A stretch of 64,000 nt of DNA from Comamonas granuli NBRC 101663 (GTDB lineage Bacteria > Pseudomonadota > Gammaproteobacteria > Burkholderiales > Burkholderiaceae_C): positions 122,578-186,577 of the forward strand of contig NZ_BBJX01000009.1 in NCBI RefSeq assembly GCF_000739995.1, written 5' to 3'. Within the stretch, counting starts at the first letter, position 1; each line of letters opens with the position of its first letter. Shown here one piece after another: positions 1 to 13,521 of the stretch. The position numbers and the translations under genes are program-made. A model generated the notes under the pieces. That model was not told where the DNA came from. It did not search any database and worked only from the letters and a program-made list of their open reading frames with translations.

Positions 1-591
1 CGTGCCGCCGATGCCGATGCCCAGCATGCCCGGCGGGCACCAGCCGGCACCCATGGTGGGCACGGTCTTGAGCACCCAGTCCACCAGGTTGTCGCTGGGG
101 TTCATCATGACCATCTTGGACTTGTTCTCGCTGCCGCCGCCCTTGGCCGCGACGGTGATGTCCAGGGTGTCGCCGGCCACGATCTCGGTGAAGATGACGG
201 CGGGCGTGTTGTCCTTGGTGTTCTTGCGCGCGAACAGCGGGTCGGCCACCACGCTGGCGCGCAGCGTGTTGTCGGGGTGGTTGTAGCCGCGGCGCACGCC
301 TTCGTTGACGGCGTCTTCCAGGCTGCCGGTGAAGCCTTCCCAGCGCACGTTCATGCCCACCTTGAGGAAGACGTTGACGATGCCCGTGTCCTGGCAGATG
401 GGGCGGTGGCCGTAGGCGCTCATCTTGCTGTTGGTCAGGATCTGCGCCATGGCGTCCTTGGCGGCGGGACTTTGCTCGCGCTCATAGGCGCGGGCCAGGT
501 GCTGGATGTAGTCGGCCGGGTGGTAGTAGCTGATGTACTGCAGCGCGGCGGCGATGGACTCGATCAGGTCTTCTTGGCGGATGGTCGTCAT
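1..591 (-). CDS. fumA: Class I fumarate hydratase, N-terminal part (runs off left edge)
   Basis: Reversible hydration of fumarate to L-malate in the TCA cycle, cytoplasmic; class I enzymes carry an oxygen-sensitive [4Fe-4S] cluster. The first 197 codons are present. The protein begins [20 protein letters not shown] and continues through the class I block around [12 protein letters not shown] (a likely cluster cysteine in ICQDTG), then [10 protein letters not shown] and a glycine-rich [11 protein letters not shown] segment. The only sensible start is the ATG complementary to 589-591. The gene diverges from the class II enzyme fumC with 120 bp between starts, so the cell can make both the iron-sulfur and the cluster-free fumarase. 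The C-terminal half is outside the window. Family assignment is confident; fumA versus fumB naming is arbitrary. Confidence 0.9.
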   Translation of the reverse strand, partial: MTTIRQEDLIESIAAALQYISYYHPADYIQHLARAYEREQSPAAKDAMAQILTNSKMSAYGHRPICQDTGIVNVFLKVGMNVRWEGFTGSLEDAVNEGVRRGYNHPDNTLRASVVADPLFARKNTKDNTPAVIFTEIVAGDTLDITVAAKGGGSENKSKMVMMNPSDNLVDWVLKTVPTMGAGWCPPGMLGIGIGGT

Positions 592-629
592 GGCGTGGGG
601 GAGGGGGAACGGGTGTCGCGAAACCCCCG

Positions 630-635
630 ATTATC
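630..635 (-). promoter_or_regulatory. Candidate -10 box for the class I fumarase gene
   Basis: On the minus strand a GATAAT hexamer is followed by C, three bases and GGTTT. The same layout (-10, then C-N3-GG(C/T)TT) precedes rpsP, rplS and the helicase leader in this window. It would start transcription roughly 30 nt upstream of the ATG at 591. No convincing -35 is visible, so this is an inference from the shared pattern. Confidence 0.4.
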
Positions 636-711
636 CCCCCGGGGCTTGCATGGATCTGTCGCCCTGCAGGGGGCCGGGGTATGCTGCGGCCGTGTCTACC
701 CGGGAGCCGCC

Positions 712-2115
712 ATGTCCAGCCTTGCCGCATCCAGCCACGCCACGCGCACCGAGCGCGACAGCTTCGGCCCCATCGAGGTGCCGCGCGAGCGGCTCTGGGG
801 CGCGCAGACCCAGCGCTCGCTGCAGCATTTCGCCATCTCGGGCGAGCGCATGGCGCCCGAGCTGCTGTGCGCGCTCGCCCAGGTCAAGCGCGCCTGTGCC
901 TACGTGAACCACCGCCTGGGCCTGCTCGACGCGGGCAAGACCACGGCCATCGTCGCTGCGGCGGACGAGATCATCGCGAACGGGCCGGGGGCGGAGTTTC
1001 CGCTCGTGGTCTGGCAGACGGGCTCGGGCACGCAGACGAACATGAACATGAACGAGGTGCTCGCCAACCGCGCGAGCGAGCTGCTCGGCGGCGCCCGCGG
1101 GCCGGCACGCCTGGTGCACCCGAACGACGAGGTGAACCTGAGCCAGTCGAGCAACGACGTCTTCCCCACGGCCATGCACGTGGCGGCCGTGGATGCGCTG
1201 CTGCACCGCCTGCTGCCCGCGCTGCAGGCCCTGCGCGCCACGCTGGCGGGCAAGGCCGAGGCGTTTGCCGACGTGGTGAAGATCGGCCGCACGCACCTGC
1301 AGGACGCCACGCCGGTGACGCTGGGCCAGGAGATCTCGGGCTGGGTGGCGCAGCTCCAGCACGCCGAGCAGCATGTGCGCGCTGCGCTGCCGCACCTGTG
1401 CGAGCTGGCCCTGGGCGGCACGGCCGTGGGCACCGGGCTCAACGCCCCGCCGGGCTACGCCCAGGCCGTGGCGCAGGAGCTGGCCGACCTGACGGGCATG
1501 CCCTTCGTGACGGCGCCGAACAAGTTCGAGGCCCTGGCCAGTTGCGACGCCCTGGTGCACGCGCATGGCGCGCTCAAGACCCTGGCCGCCAGCCTGATGA
1601 AGATCGCCAACGACGTGCGCTGGCTCGCCAGCGGGCCGCGCAGCGGGCTGGGGGAGATCAGCATCCCGGAGAACGAACCGGGCTCGTCCATCATGCCCGG
1701 CAAGGTCAACCCCACGCAGTGCGAGGCGCTGACCATGCTGTGCTGCCAGGTGCTGGGCAACGACGTGGCCATCAACATCGGCGGGGCCAGCGGCAACTTC
1801 GAGCTCAACGTGTTCCGCCCCCTGGTGGCGCACAACTTCCTGCAGAGCGTGCGCCTGCTGGCCGACGGCATGCGCAGCTTCGATCAGCATTGCGCCGTGG
1901 GCATAGAGCCGCAGCGCGCGCGCATCGCCGAGCTGCTGGAGCGCTCGCTGATGCTGGTGACTGCGCTCAACCCGCACATCGGCTACGACAAGGCCGCGCA
2001 GATCGCCAAGGCCGCGCACCAGCAGGGCCTGAGCCTGCGCGCCGCGGCCATTGCCAGCGGCCATGTGACGGCCGAGCAGTTCGACGCCTGGGTGCAGCCT
2101 GCGCGCATGGTGTAG
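712..2115 (+). CDS. fumC: Class II fumarate hydratase
   Basis: Cluster-free, oxygen-stable fumarase of the aspartase/fumarase superfamily (467 aa, usual length). Key blocks are [13 protein letters not shown] near residue 105, the catalytic-histidine block [16 protein letters not shown] near 185-200, and the superfamily signature [11 protein letters not shown] near 325 (mobile catalytic loop). I chose the ATG at 712 because [24 protein letters not shown] starts just before the conserved N-terminal domain. The same frame is open upstream to 277, but that stretch overlaps the divergent fumarase and has no family character. Transcription is divergent from the class I gene. The following DUF2249 gene is 101 bp downstream and probably a separate unit. 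Confidence 0.95.
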   Translation: MSSLAASSHATRTERDSFGPIEVPRERLWGAQTQRSLQHFAISGERMAPELLCALAQVKRACAYVNHRLGLLDAGKTTAIVAAADEIIANGPGAEFPLVVWQTGSGTQTNMNMNEVLANRASELLGGARGPARLVHPNDEVNLSQSSNDVFPTAMHVAAVDALLHRLLPALQALRATLAGKAEAFADVVKIGRTHLQDATPVTLGQEISGWVAQLQHAEQHVRAALPHLCELALGGTAVGTGLNAPPGYAQAVAQELADLTGMPFVTAPNKFEALASCDALVHAHGALKTLAASLMKIANDVRWLASGPRSGLGEISIPENEPGSSIMPGKVNPTQCEALTMLCCQVLGNDVAINIGGASGNFELNVFRPLVAHNFLQSVRLLADGMRSFDQHCAVGIEPQRARIAELLERSLMLVTALNPHIGYDKAAQIAKAAHQQGLSLRAAAIASGHVTAEQFDAWVQPARMV

Positions 2116-2184
2116 GGACGTGTTGGCGGTCTTTGCCTGGCGCCCGCGGCCCGGCAAAGGCACGGCGCGGGAAACCGGCGTATA

Positions 2185-2214
2185 CTTAAAGTTCATTTCA
2201 CATGAATGTTTAAG
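2185..2214. promoter_or_regulatory. Imperfect inverted repeat just upstream of the DUF2249 gene
   Basis: The arms CTTAAA-g-TTCAT and ATGAA-tg-TTTAAG flank a 5-nt centre (TTCAC), giving an interrupted 11-bp palindrome that ends 2 nt before the start codon at 2217. This AT-rich block stands out sharply from its GC-rich surroundings. The position fits a repressor operator covering the transcription and translation start. The TTCAT-N5-ATGAA core loosely resembles nitric-oxide regulator (NsrR) sites, and DUF2249 proteins often occur in nitrogen-oxide contexts, but the regulator identity is a guess. Confidence 0.45.
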
Positions 2215-2216
2215 CC

Positions 2217-2465
2217 ATGCACGACCATTCCACCCCTGAAGCCATCTACCCGTTCGATGCCCGCGGCGTTGCCAAGCGGTTTCGCCATGCGGCCATTTTT
2301 GGTGCGCTCGACGCGCTGCACCCGGGCGAGACCATGCGTTTCGTGAACGACCACGACCCCCTGCCGCTGCTGCACCAGATGCAGATGCGCTATGGCAATG
2401 GCGTGCGCATCGAGTACCGCCAGCGCGAGCCCGGCGCCATCCTGATCGACTTCATCCGCGAATAA
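2217..2465 (+). CDS. DUF2249 family small protein
   Basis: An 82-residue cytoplasmic protein with the DUF2249 look: a short alpha/beta (TusA-like) fold with the block PFDARGVAKRFRHAAIFGALDALHPGETMRF (shown here only as its position, residues 11-41) and a C-terminal VRIEYRQREPGAILIDFIRE. No catalytic residues can be named. Related domains occur beside hemerythrin-like and nitric-oxide stress proteins, so a role in sulfur transfer or nitrogen-oxide physiology is possible but unproven. No Shine-Dalgarno precedes the ATG. An inverted repeat lies directly before it, which argues for tight regulation. It is followed at once by a dispersed repeat able to act as a terminator. Confidence 0.75.
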   Translation: MHDHSTPEAIYPFDARGVAKRFRHAAIFGALDALHPGETMRFVNDHDPLPLLHQMQMRYGNGVRIEYRQREPGAILIDFIRE

Positions 2466-2469
2466 GATT

Positions 2470-2527
2470 CGCTATCAAAAAAATAGCTTCCAACGCTTGT
2501 ATATAGGGCGCTGGAAGCTGTTTTTAT
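2470..2527 (+). repeat. Dispersed TAGCT/AGCGCTT repeat, copy 1 (intergenic, terminator-like)
   Basis: A hairpin with arms at 2485-2496 and 2508-2519 (AGCTTCCAACGC against GCGCTGGAAGCT), followed by five Ts (GTTTTTAT). It lies between the stop of the DUF2249 gene and the convergent stop of mnmH, so it could terminate the DUF2249 transcript. It is one of thirteen copies in the window. Confidence 0.75.
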
Positions 2528-2541
2528 ATGTATTGCTCCGC

Positions 2542-3591
2542 TCAGGGCAGCGCCAGGATCTGGCACGCCAGCGCCTCGATGCCGGCGTCCGTGAGGCTGT
2601 CGGCGCGCACCGTCCGGCGCTGTGCCCACTGGTGCAAATGGGTGCTTTGCGAGCGGGCGTACAGTGGGTCGTAATGCAGCGCCATGAGCTCCGCGAACAG
2701 GGGCTGCAAGGCCCCTTCTGCAGCCCAGGCCTGCCAGCGCTCGATGACCTGGCGCCCATGCAGCTCGCACAGCGTGCCCAGCAGCCCTGCCAGCGCCGCG
2801 CGGTCCTGGCCCAGGTGGGCGTATTCGCGCAGCAGAAAGGCCAGGCGCTCGCCGGTATCGGCCTCGATGGCGATGCACGGGCTGGCGCGCAGGTGGCGGA
2901 TCAGCGGCAGCGGCACCGTCAGGCGGCCGATGCGGCTGCTCTCGGCCTCCACGTACACGGGGCGCTGCAGGTCCAGGCCTTCGATCTGCGCGGCGATCAG
3001 CGTCTCGAACGCCGTTTGCGCGGGCTGGGCCACGCCGGGCAGTGCGCCGAGCACCGAGCCGCGGTGGCGCGCGCAGGCCTCCAGGTCCAGGGTCTGCGCG
3101 CCCAGGGCGGCCAGGGCATGCAGCACGCGCGTCTTGGCGCTGCCCGTGGGGCCGCTGAGCACGCGCAGAGGCAGTTGCGGGCTGAGCGTCTCCAACTGGG
3201 TGATCACATGGCGGCGCCAGGACTTGTAGCCGCCCGCGAGCTGCTGCGCATCCCAGCCCACCAGGCGCAGCCAGGTGACCATGGAGCCGCTGCGCATGCC
3301 GCCGCGCCAGCAGTACACCAACGGCCGCCAGGAGGCGGGCTTGTCAGCAAACTGCTCCCGCAAATGGCGCGCCAGGTTGGCCGCCACGAAAGCGCCGCCC
3401 ACGCGCCGCGCCTCGAAGGCGCCCTGCTGCTTGTACAGCGTGCCGACGATGCGCCGCTCCTCGTCGTCGAGCACGGGGCAGTTGATGGCGCCTGGCAGGT
3501 GGTCGAGCGCGAATTCGGCCGGCGAACGGGCGTCGATCAGGGCGTCGAAGGCATGCCGTTCGTGCACGCGCACAGGGCCGCGGTGGCTCAT
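2542..3591 (-). CDS. mnmH: tRNA 2-selenouridine synthase
   Basis: Converts 2-thiouridine at the wobble position of Lys, Glu and Gln tRNAs to 2-selenouridine through a geranylated intermediate, using selenophosphate. 349 aa with the standard two-part layout: an N-terminal rhodanese domain (residues about 10-115) with the reactive Cys in PLVYCWRGGMRSG near residue 95, then a P-loop domain with VLSGPTGSAKTRVLHAL near 140-155. The start at 3591 (MSHRGPVRVHERHAF) fits the family; longer in-frame sequence upstream has no domain content. It diverges from selD, which makes its selenium donor, with 59 bp between starts. No Sec-decoding gene (selA/selB) is in this window, so the visible use of selenium here is tRNA modification. 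Confidence 0.93.
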   Translation of the reverse strand: MSHRGPVRVHERHAFDALIDARSPAEFALDHLPGAINCPVLDDEERRIVGTLYKQQGAFEARRVGGAFVAANLARHLREQFADKPASWRPLVYCWRGGMRSGSMVTWLRLVGWDAQQLAGGYKSWRRHVITQLETLSPQLPLRVLSGPTGSAKTRVLHALAALGAQTLDLEACARHRGSVLGALPGVAQPAQTAFETLIAAQIEGLDLQRPVYVEAESSRIGRLTVPLPLIRHLRASPCIAIEADTGERLAFLLREYAHLGQDRAALAGLLGTLCELHGRQVIERWQAWAAEGALQPLFAELMALHYDPLYARSQSTHLHQWAQRRTVRADSLTDAGIEALACQILALP

Positions 3592-3650
3592 GGGAGAACT
3601 CCAGTGGAGAGGGGCGGGGAGCCAGCCCGGCTGGCACAATGGCCGCCACC

Positions 3651-4727
3651 ATGACCGACTCCGCACCCGTAATCGAAGAAACCATCAAGCTCACCCAGTT
3701 CGCCCATGGCGGCGGGTGCGGCTGCAAAATTGCGCCGGGCTTGCTGCGCGAGATTCTGGCACGCGCGCCGCAGGGCCTGGTGCCGCCCGAACTGCTGGTG
3801 GGCACGGAAACCAGCGACGACGCCGCCGTCTACCGTCTCAACGATGCGCAGGCGCTGGTCGCCACCACGGACTTCTTCACCCCCATCGTCGATGATCCCT
3901 ACGACTTCGGCCGCATCGCCGCGACGAATGCGCTGTCGGACATCTACGCCATGGGCGGCACGCCCATCCTGGCGCTGGCCGTGGTGGGCATGCCCATCGC
4001 CAAGCTGGCGCCCGAGGTCATCGGCCGCGTGCTCGAAGGCGGCGCGTCCGTGTGCCGCGAGGCGGGCATCCCCATCGCCGGGGGGCATTCCATCGACGTG
4101 CTCGAACCCATCTACGGCCTCGTGGGCCTGGGCCTGGTGCACCCGGACCGCGTGCGGCGCAACGCCGACGCGCAGGCGGGCGATGCGCTGGTGCTGGGCA
4201 AGCCGCTGGGCGTGGGCGTGCTCTCGGCGGCGCTGAAGAAGGGCCTGCTCGACGCCGCAGGCTATGCCGAGATGCTGCGCCACACCACCCAGCTCAACCG
4301 CGTGGGGAGCGCCCTGGCGCAGATCGACGGCGTGCACGCCATGACCGACGTGACGGGCTTCGGCCTGGCCGGCCATTTGCTGGAGATCAGCCGGGGCTCG
4401 GGCGTGTCGGCGCGCGTGGAGCTGGCGCGCCTGCCCTTGATCGCCAGCGCCGTGCACTGGGCGCAGCAGGGCGTGCTCACGGGCGCCTCGGCGCGCAACT
4501 GGGCGGCCTATGGGCACGAGGTGCACTGGCCGGCCCAGGCGCCCGAGTGGCTGCGCGCGCTGTGCACCGACCCGCAGACCAGCGGCGGCCTGCTGGTGAG
4601 CTGCGCCCCCGCGGCCGTGCCGGCCGTGCTGCAGGCTTTCGCGGCGGATGGCTTTGCTCAGGCGGGCGTGGTGGGGCAGATGCAGGCGGCTGCGCCGGCC
4701 GACGGGCCCCTGCTGGTCTTTGCGTGA
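3651..4727 (+). CDS. selD: Selenide, water dikinase (selenophosphate synthetase)
   Basis: Makes selenophosphate from selenide and ATP, releasing AMP and phosphate. 358 aa from the chosen ATG. The active-site loop is FAHGGGCGCKIAPG with Cys23 and Lys26, matching Cys17 and Lys20 of the E. coli enzyme; it is the Cys rather than the Sec form and no in-frame TGA occurs. The metal/ATP segment TSDDAAVYRL and the C-terminal block TDPQTSGGLLVS are present. An in-frame ATG at 3639 would add four residues, but it overlaps a CACAAT -10-like hexamer at 3635-3640, so 3651 is preferred. Paired divergently with mnmH. Convergent with bamC across a 92-bp GC-rich gap. Confidence 0.94.
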   Translation: MTDSAPVIEETIKLTQFAHGGGCGCKIAPGLLREILARAPQGLVPPELLVGTETSDDAAVYRLNDAQALVATTDFFTPIVDDPYDFGRIAATNALSDIYAMGGTPILALAVVGMPIAKLAPEVIGRVLEGGASVCREAGIPIAGGHSIDVLEPIYGLVGLGLVHPDRVRRNADAQAGDALVLGKPLGVGVLSAALKKGLLDAAGYAEMLRHTTQLNRVGSALAQIDGVHAMTDVTGFGLAGHLLEISRGSGVSARVELARLPLIASAVHWAQQGVLTGASARNWAAYGHEVHWPAQAPEWLRALCTDPQTSGGLLVSCAPAAVPAVLQAFAADGFAQAGVVGQMQAAAPADGPLLVFA

Positions 4728-4819
4728 CGCGCGGCGCGCGCGCCTGAAACGCGGCGCGGGCTGGTGGCTGGTTGCCGCCGTGGCGCCGCGCGGCGCCAGG
4801 GGGATGGGCAGGGAACGGC

Positions 4820-5914
4820 TTACTTCAGGTCGTCGGCGAGCACGCGCACGATGTTCTCGGCGTTGGCCGAGGTCTCGGGCGCACCGGCGGCGTTGAGCAC
4901 CGACACCGTGGTGGCCTCGCCCTGGCTGCGCACCACGATGCGGTACTTGAGCGGCGCAACAGCCTTTTCCGACGAACCAAAGCTCAGCAGCTTGCCCAGG
5001 AAGCCGGGCTCCTTCTTGTCGGCCTTGGGGGCCACGTAGCGCACGTAGTACAGGCCCTGGCTGCGGTCGCGGTCTTCCACGGTGAAGCCCGTGCGGTCCA
5101 GCGCCTGGCCCACGCGGCGCCAGGCGCGGTCGAAGCCCTCGTCGATCTGCACCACGGGCGCGCCGTTGGCGCTGGCCACGCGCGCTGCGGGCGGGCGGGC
5201 GGCACTGGAGGCGGCGGCCGCCTGGGCCTGCTCCTGGCTCACCCCCAGCTTGACCATGAGGCGGCGCACGAATTCGGCCTCCAGCTCGGGGTCGGCCGGG
5301 CGGGGCTGCCAGACGGTGGACTCCTTGGTGGAGGTGTTGAACACCTCCTGCATGCCGCGGTGGCTGATGTAGATCTCGGTGCCGCCCTGGGCATTGCGCT
5401 CCAGGCGCGTGCGGAACTTGTCGCGCTCGCCCGTGGAGTAGAGCGAATCGAGCACCTTGCCCAGCGTGCTGCGGATCAGGTCCTGCGGGATCTTGGCGCG
5501 GTTCTCGGCCCAGTCGGTTTCCATGATGCCCAGGTTGGCCTGGTCCAGCGCCAGCGTGAAGCCGTTTTCCAGCCAGAACTCGCGCACCGGCTCCCACAGC
5601 TTGTCGGCCGGGCGGTTGACGACCAGCCAGCGCTGGTTGCCGTTGCGCTCGACGCGCACGTCGCCCAGGGTGGTGGCGGCCGTCTGCGGCCCCGAGGGCT
5701 GTGCGGCCTGGCTGGCGGCCAGGGCGTTGGCCGAGACCGAACTGCCGGGCACGGCGTAGCGCGTGTCGCGCGAGAGCTGGCGCAGGTCGGGCGGCACCTC
5801 CAGCGAAGTGCCCTTGGCGGAGCTCTTGTAGTCGATCTTGTCGCCCTCCAGCACGGAGCAGGCGCCCAGGGCGAGGGTCAGGCCAAGCAGGCCCAGGCTA
5901 GCGATGGATTTCAC
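4820..5914 (-). CDS. bamC: Outer membrane protein assembly factor BamC (NlpB lipoprotein)
   Basis: Lipoprotein of the beta-barrel assembly machine. It starts with a lipoprotein signal MKSIASLGLLGLTLALGAC; the lipobox LGAC puts the acylated Cys at residue 19. Then comes an unstructured N-terminal segment, and two helix-grip domains around residues 95-220 and 255-360, joined by an Ala/Pro-rich linker. 364 aa against 344 in E. coli. It lies 43 bp downstream of dapA on the same strand, the conserved dapA-bamC order, so the two are probably co-transcribed. The conserved residues include GIMETDWAENR and VYYVRY-like strands (here LYYVRYVAP). Confident by family pattern and context. Confidence 0.9.
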   Translation of the reverse strand: MKSIASLGLLGLTLALGACSVLEGDKIDYKSSAKGTSLEVPPDLRQLSRDTRYAVPGSSVSANALAASQAAQPSGPQTAATTLGDVRVERNGNQRWLVVNRPADKLWEPVREFWLENGFTLALDQANLGIMETDWAENRAKIPQDLIRSTLGKVLDSLYSTGERDKFRTRLERNAQGGTEIYISHRGMQEVFNTSTKESTVWQPRPADPELEAEFVRRLMVKLGVSQEQAQAAAASSAARPPAARVASANGAPVVQIDEGFDRAWRRVGQALDRTGFTVEDRDRSQGLYYVRYVAPKADKKEPGFLGKLLSFGSSEKAVAPLKYRIVVRSQGEATTVSVLNAAGAPETSANAENIVRVLADDLK

Positions 5915-5957
5915 GCGGCAATCCTCTTGAAAACGGGGGGCAGGGAGCAGCCAGGGG

Positions 5958-6854
5958 TCACAGCAGGCCGGCGGCGCGCAGTGCGCCCTCGACCACGCCT
6001 TCGCTGCTGCGCGACAGCGGCGTCATGGGCAGGCGCAGGGTGCCGCCGCACAGGCCCAGGCGGGCCATGGCCCACTTCACGGGGATGGGGTTGGCCTCGA
6101 CGAACAGGTGCTTGTGCACGGGCAGGAGCTGGAACTGGATTTCCATGGCGCGCTTGACGTCACCGGCGATGGCAGCCACGCACAGCGCGTGCATGAGGCG
6201 CGGGGCGATGTTGGCCGTCACGCTGATATTGCCCTGGCCGCCGCACAGCATCAGGGCCACGGCGGTGGGGTCGTCGCCCGAGTAGACGGCAAAGCCCTTG
6301 GGCACGTCGCGGATCAGCCACTGCGCGCGCTCGATGTTGCCCGTGGCCTCCTTGATGCCGATGATGCCCGGCACCTGCGCCAGGCGCAGCACGGTGTCGT
6401 GCTGCATATCGGCCACGGAGCGGCCGGGCACGTTGTAGAGCACGATGGGCAGGTCGCCCGTGGCCTCGGCGATGGCCTTGAAGTGCTGGTACTGGCCCTC
6501 TTGCGTGGGCTTGTTGTAGTAGGGCACGACCTGCAGCTGGCTGTTGGCGCCCACCTTGCGGGCGAACTTGGCCAGTTCGATGGCCTCTGCCGTCGAGTTG
6601 GCGCCGCAGCCCGCCATGATGGGCACGCGCCCGGCGGCCTGCTCGACGGATACGCGGATGATCTCGCAGTGCTCCTCCACGTTCACCGTGGGCGACTCGC
6701 CCGTCGTGCCGACCACGCCAATGCAGTCCGTGCCCTCCTGGATATGCCAGTCGATGAGTTTGCGCAGGCTCGCGTAGTCCACGCTGCCGTCTTCGAGCAT
6801 GGGGGTGACAAGGGCGACGATGCTGCCGGTGAGGGGGGCGGTGGGAGTGGTCAT
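5958..6854 (-). CDS. dapA: 4-hydroxy-tetrahydrodipicolinate synthase
   Basis: First committed step of lysine and diaminopimelate synthesis: condenses pyruvate with aspartate semialdehyde. A 298-aa (beta/alpha)8 barrel. The Schiff-base lysine is Lys168 in [10 protein letters not shown], the proton-relay tyrosine is Tyr140 in VLYNVPGRS, and the Thr-Thr pair is at 50-51 in [11 protein letters not shown]. The start [19 protein letters not shown] is the family start. The gene sits 30 bp after a methyltransferase gene and 43 bp before bamC on the same strand, so it is part of a minus-strand run. Confidence 0.97.
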   Translation of the reverse strand: MTTPTAPLTGSIVALVTPMLEDGSVDYASLRKLIDWHIQEGTDCIGVVGTTGESPTVNVEEHCEIIRVSVEQAAGRVPIMAGCGANSTAEAIELAKFARKVGANSQLQVVPYYNKPTQEGQYQHFKAIAEATGDLPIVLYNVPGRSVADMQHDTVLRLAQVPGIIGIKEATGNIERAQWLIRDVPKGFAVYSGDDPTAVALMLCGGQGNISVTANIAPRLMHALCVAAIAGDVKRAMEIQFQLLPVHKHLFVEANPIPVKWAMARLGLCGGTLRLPMTPLSRSSEGVVEGALRAAGLL

Positions 6855-6884
6855 GTCCGCGGCAAAAAACGGTAAAGGGGCATT

Positions 6885-7463
6885 CTAACTATGCAGCCGG
6901 TACCTGAGGGGGCCCGCGGCGCCGGCGGCCGGGCGCACGGCGGCGATGCGCTGCACGAAGCGCGCGGGCGCATCCACAAAGCCGTCCTCGTAGGCCACGG
7001 TGCGCAGGTCCGTGCAGGCGCGCAGCAATTCGCCCGGCTGCAGCAGAAACTCGGGCCGCGCGGGGCGGCCCACCGTCTCCTGGCCCTGGGCAAAGGTCTC
7101 GTAGATCAGCACGCCGCCCGGCGCCACGCACTGCACGATGGCGGGCTGCAGGGGGCGCCAGAGGTAGTTCGTCACCACCACGCCGCCGAACTGGCGCCCC
7201 GCCAGCGGCCAGGCGCCGTTCTCGATGTCGGCGGCAATGGCCTCGCCCTCCCGGGCCGCCGCCTGCACGGCCTGGGGGTCGCGGTCCACGCCTGTCACCG
7301 GGTGGCCCTGCGCCCGGAACCAGCGCAGGTGCCGGCCCGCGCCGCAGGCCAGGTCGAGCACCGGCGCGCCGGGCGGCACCAGGTGCGCCCAGCGGCGCAC
7401 CCAGGCCGAGGGCGCATCCGGCCCCGGAGCGGGGGGTGCGGGTGGTGATGTTATTGAAGTCAT
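6885..7463 (-). CDS. Class I SAM-dependent methyltransferase
   Basis: A 192-aa small methyltransferase of the TehB/UbiE-like Rossmann type. Motif I is VLDLACGAGRHLRWF near residues 35-50, the acidic end of strand 2 is VTGVDRD, and motif IV is GVVVTNYLWRP. The substrate cannot be told. The chosen ATG (complement of 7461-7463) lies inside a dispersed repeat, so the repeat supplies the first residues (MTSITS...). The first well-conserved residue is near position 20, so a later start cannot be excluded. 30 bp upstream of dapA and probably in one transcript with dapA-bamC. Confidence 0.8.
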   Translation of the reverse strand: MTSITSPPAPPAPGPDAPSAWVRRWAHLVPPGAPVLDLACGAGRHLRWFRAQGHPVTGVDRDPQAVQAAAREGEAIAADIENGAWPLAGRQFGGVVVTNYLWRPLQPAIVQCVAPGGVLIYETFAQGQETVGRPARPEFLLQPGELLRACTDLRTVAYEDGFVDAPARFVQRIAAVRPAAGAAGPLRYRLHS

Positions 7464-7508
7464 AGCTGATCGCGCTTGTCCGGCGGGCGCTGGAGCCACT
7501 TTGGGCTT
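7451..7508 (+). repeat. Dispersed repeat, copy 2 (overlaps a start codon)
   Basis: Contains CATAGCTGATCGCGCTTG, then GGGCGCTGGAGCC, then a short T-rich end. The minus-strand ATG of the methyltransferase gene lies within it at 7461-7463, and its right end touches the stop of the 51-codon gene at 7507. The repeat therefore forms the whole gap between these two genes. Confidence 0.7.
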
Positions 7509-7662
7509 AGAAACAGGCCCAGACCTGGTCGGCCAGCATGCGCATGAATTCCGGGTCGCGGTAGAGCTGCAGCACCAGCAGCAGCACGAGCAGGGCCGCG
7601 GCTGCGCCCAGCCAGCGGCGCCAGCGCGGCGCTGTGCGGGGGGTGGGGGAGGGCGTGTCCAT
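7507..7662 (-). CDS. 51-residue single-span membrane protein
   Basis: A short reading frame, ATG complementary to 7660-7662, stop at 7507-7509. The protein begins MDTPSPTPRTAPRWRRWLGA, continues with one hydrophobic span of about 15 residues (AAALLVLLLVLQLY, residues 20-34), and ends YRDPEFMRMLADQVWACF. The Arg/Trp-rich flank before the span predicts an N-in orientation with the conserved-looking tail outside. It lies 13 bp after the MFS gene stop and in the same direction, inside a run of minus-strand genes, so it is likely translated. I recall similar tails (D-P-x-F-M...WACF) in relatives but cannot verify this. Function unknown. Confidence 0.65.
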   Translation of the reverse strand: MDTPSPTPRTAPRWRRWLGAAAALLVLLLVLQLYRDPEFMRMLADQVWACF

Positions 7663-7675
7663 GGCCGCGGGGCCC

Positions 7676-10986
<3,311 letters not shown>

Positions 10987-11014
10987 GCCCGCTGCCGCCC
11001 TGCAGGAAGATATT

Positions 11015-11069
11015 GGAAGTTTTCGGGTTTTGCGCTTTTCCAGCAAGCGCTGACCGCTCTTATTTTTGA
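11015..11069 (-). repeat. Dispersed repeat, copy 13 (degenerate, in the parE-parC gap)
   Basis: Read on the minus strand it runs AAAAATAAGAGCGGTCAGCG then CTTGCTGGAAAAGCGC. This matches the TAGCTGNCAGCGCTTG pattern of the other copies with several changes. It fills most of the 86-bp gap and ends 3 nt before the parC ATG at 11073, leaving no room for a normal ribosome-binding site except within the repeat. Confidence 0.55.
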
Positions 11070-11072
11070 AGC

Positions 11073-13421
<2,349 letters not shown>

Positions 13422-13521
13422 ACCGGCAGGTGTAGACGCGCGCCAAACTGCGTAAACTCAAGGTCATGGTATTTGCACTCTGTTGCATATCTGCCATGGT
13501 TTAGCACTTAGGAGATACACC

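Noticed and set aside
631..2196. A 521-codon minus-strand frame opposite fumC
   Set aside because: Shadow of a high-GC3 gene. Low-complexity translation with many His, Gln, Arg and Ala and no family features.
3720..3740. A selenocysteine (TGA) codon in the selD active site
   Set aside because: The active-site codons are TGC and AAA-type codons in GGGTGCGGCTGCAAA; there is no in-frame TGA, so it is the Cys form.
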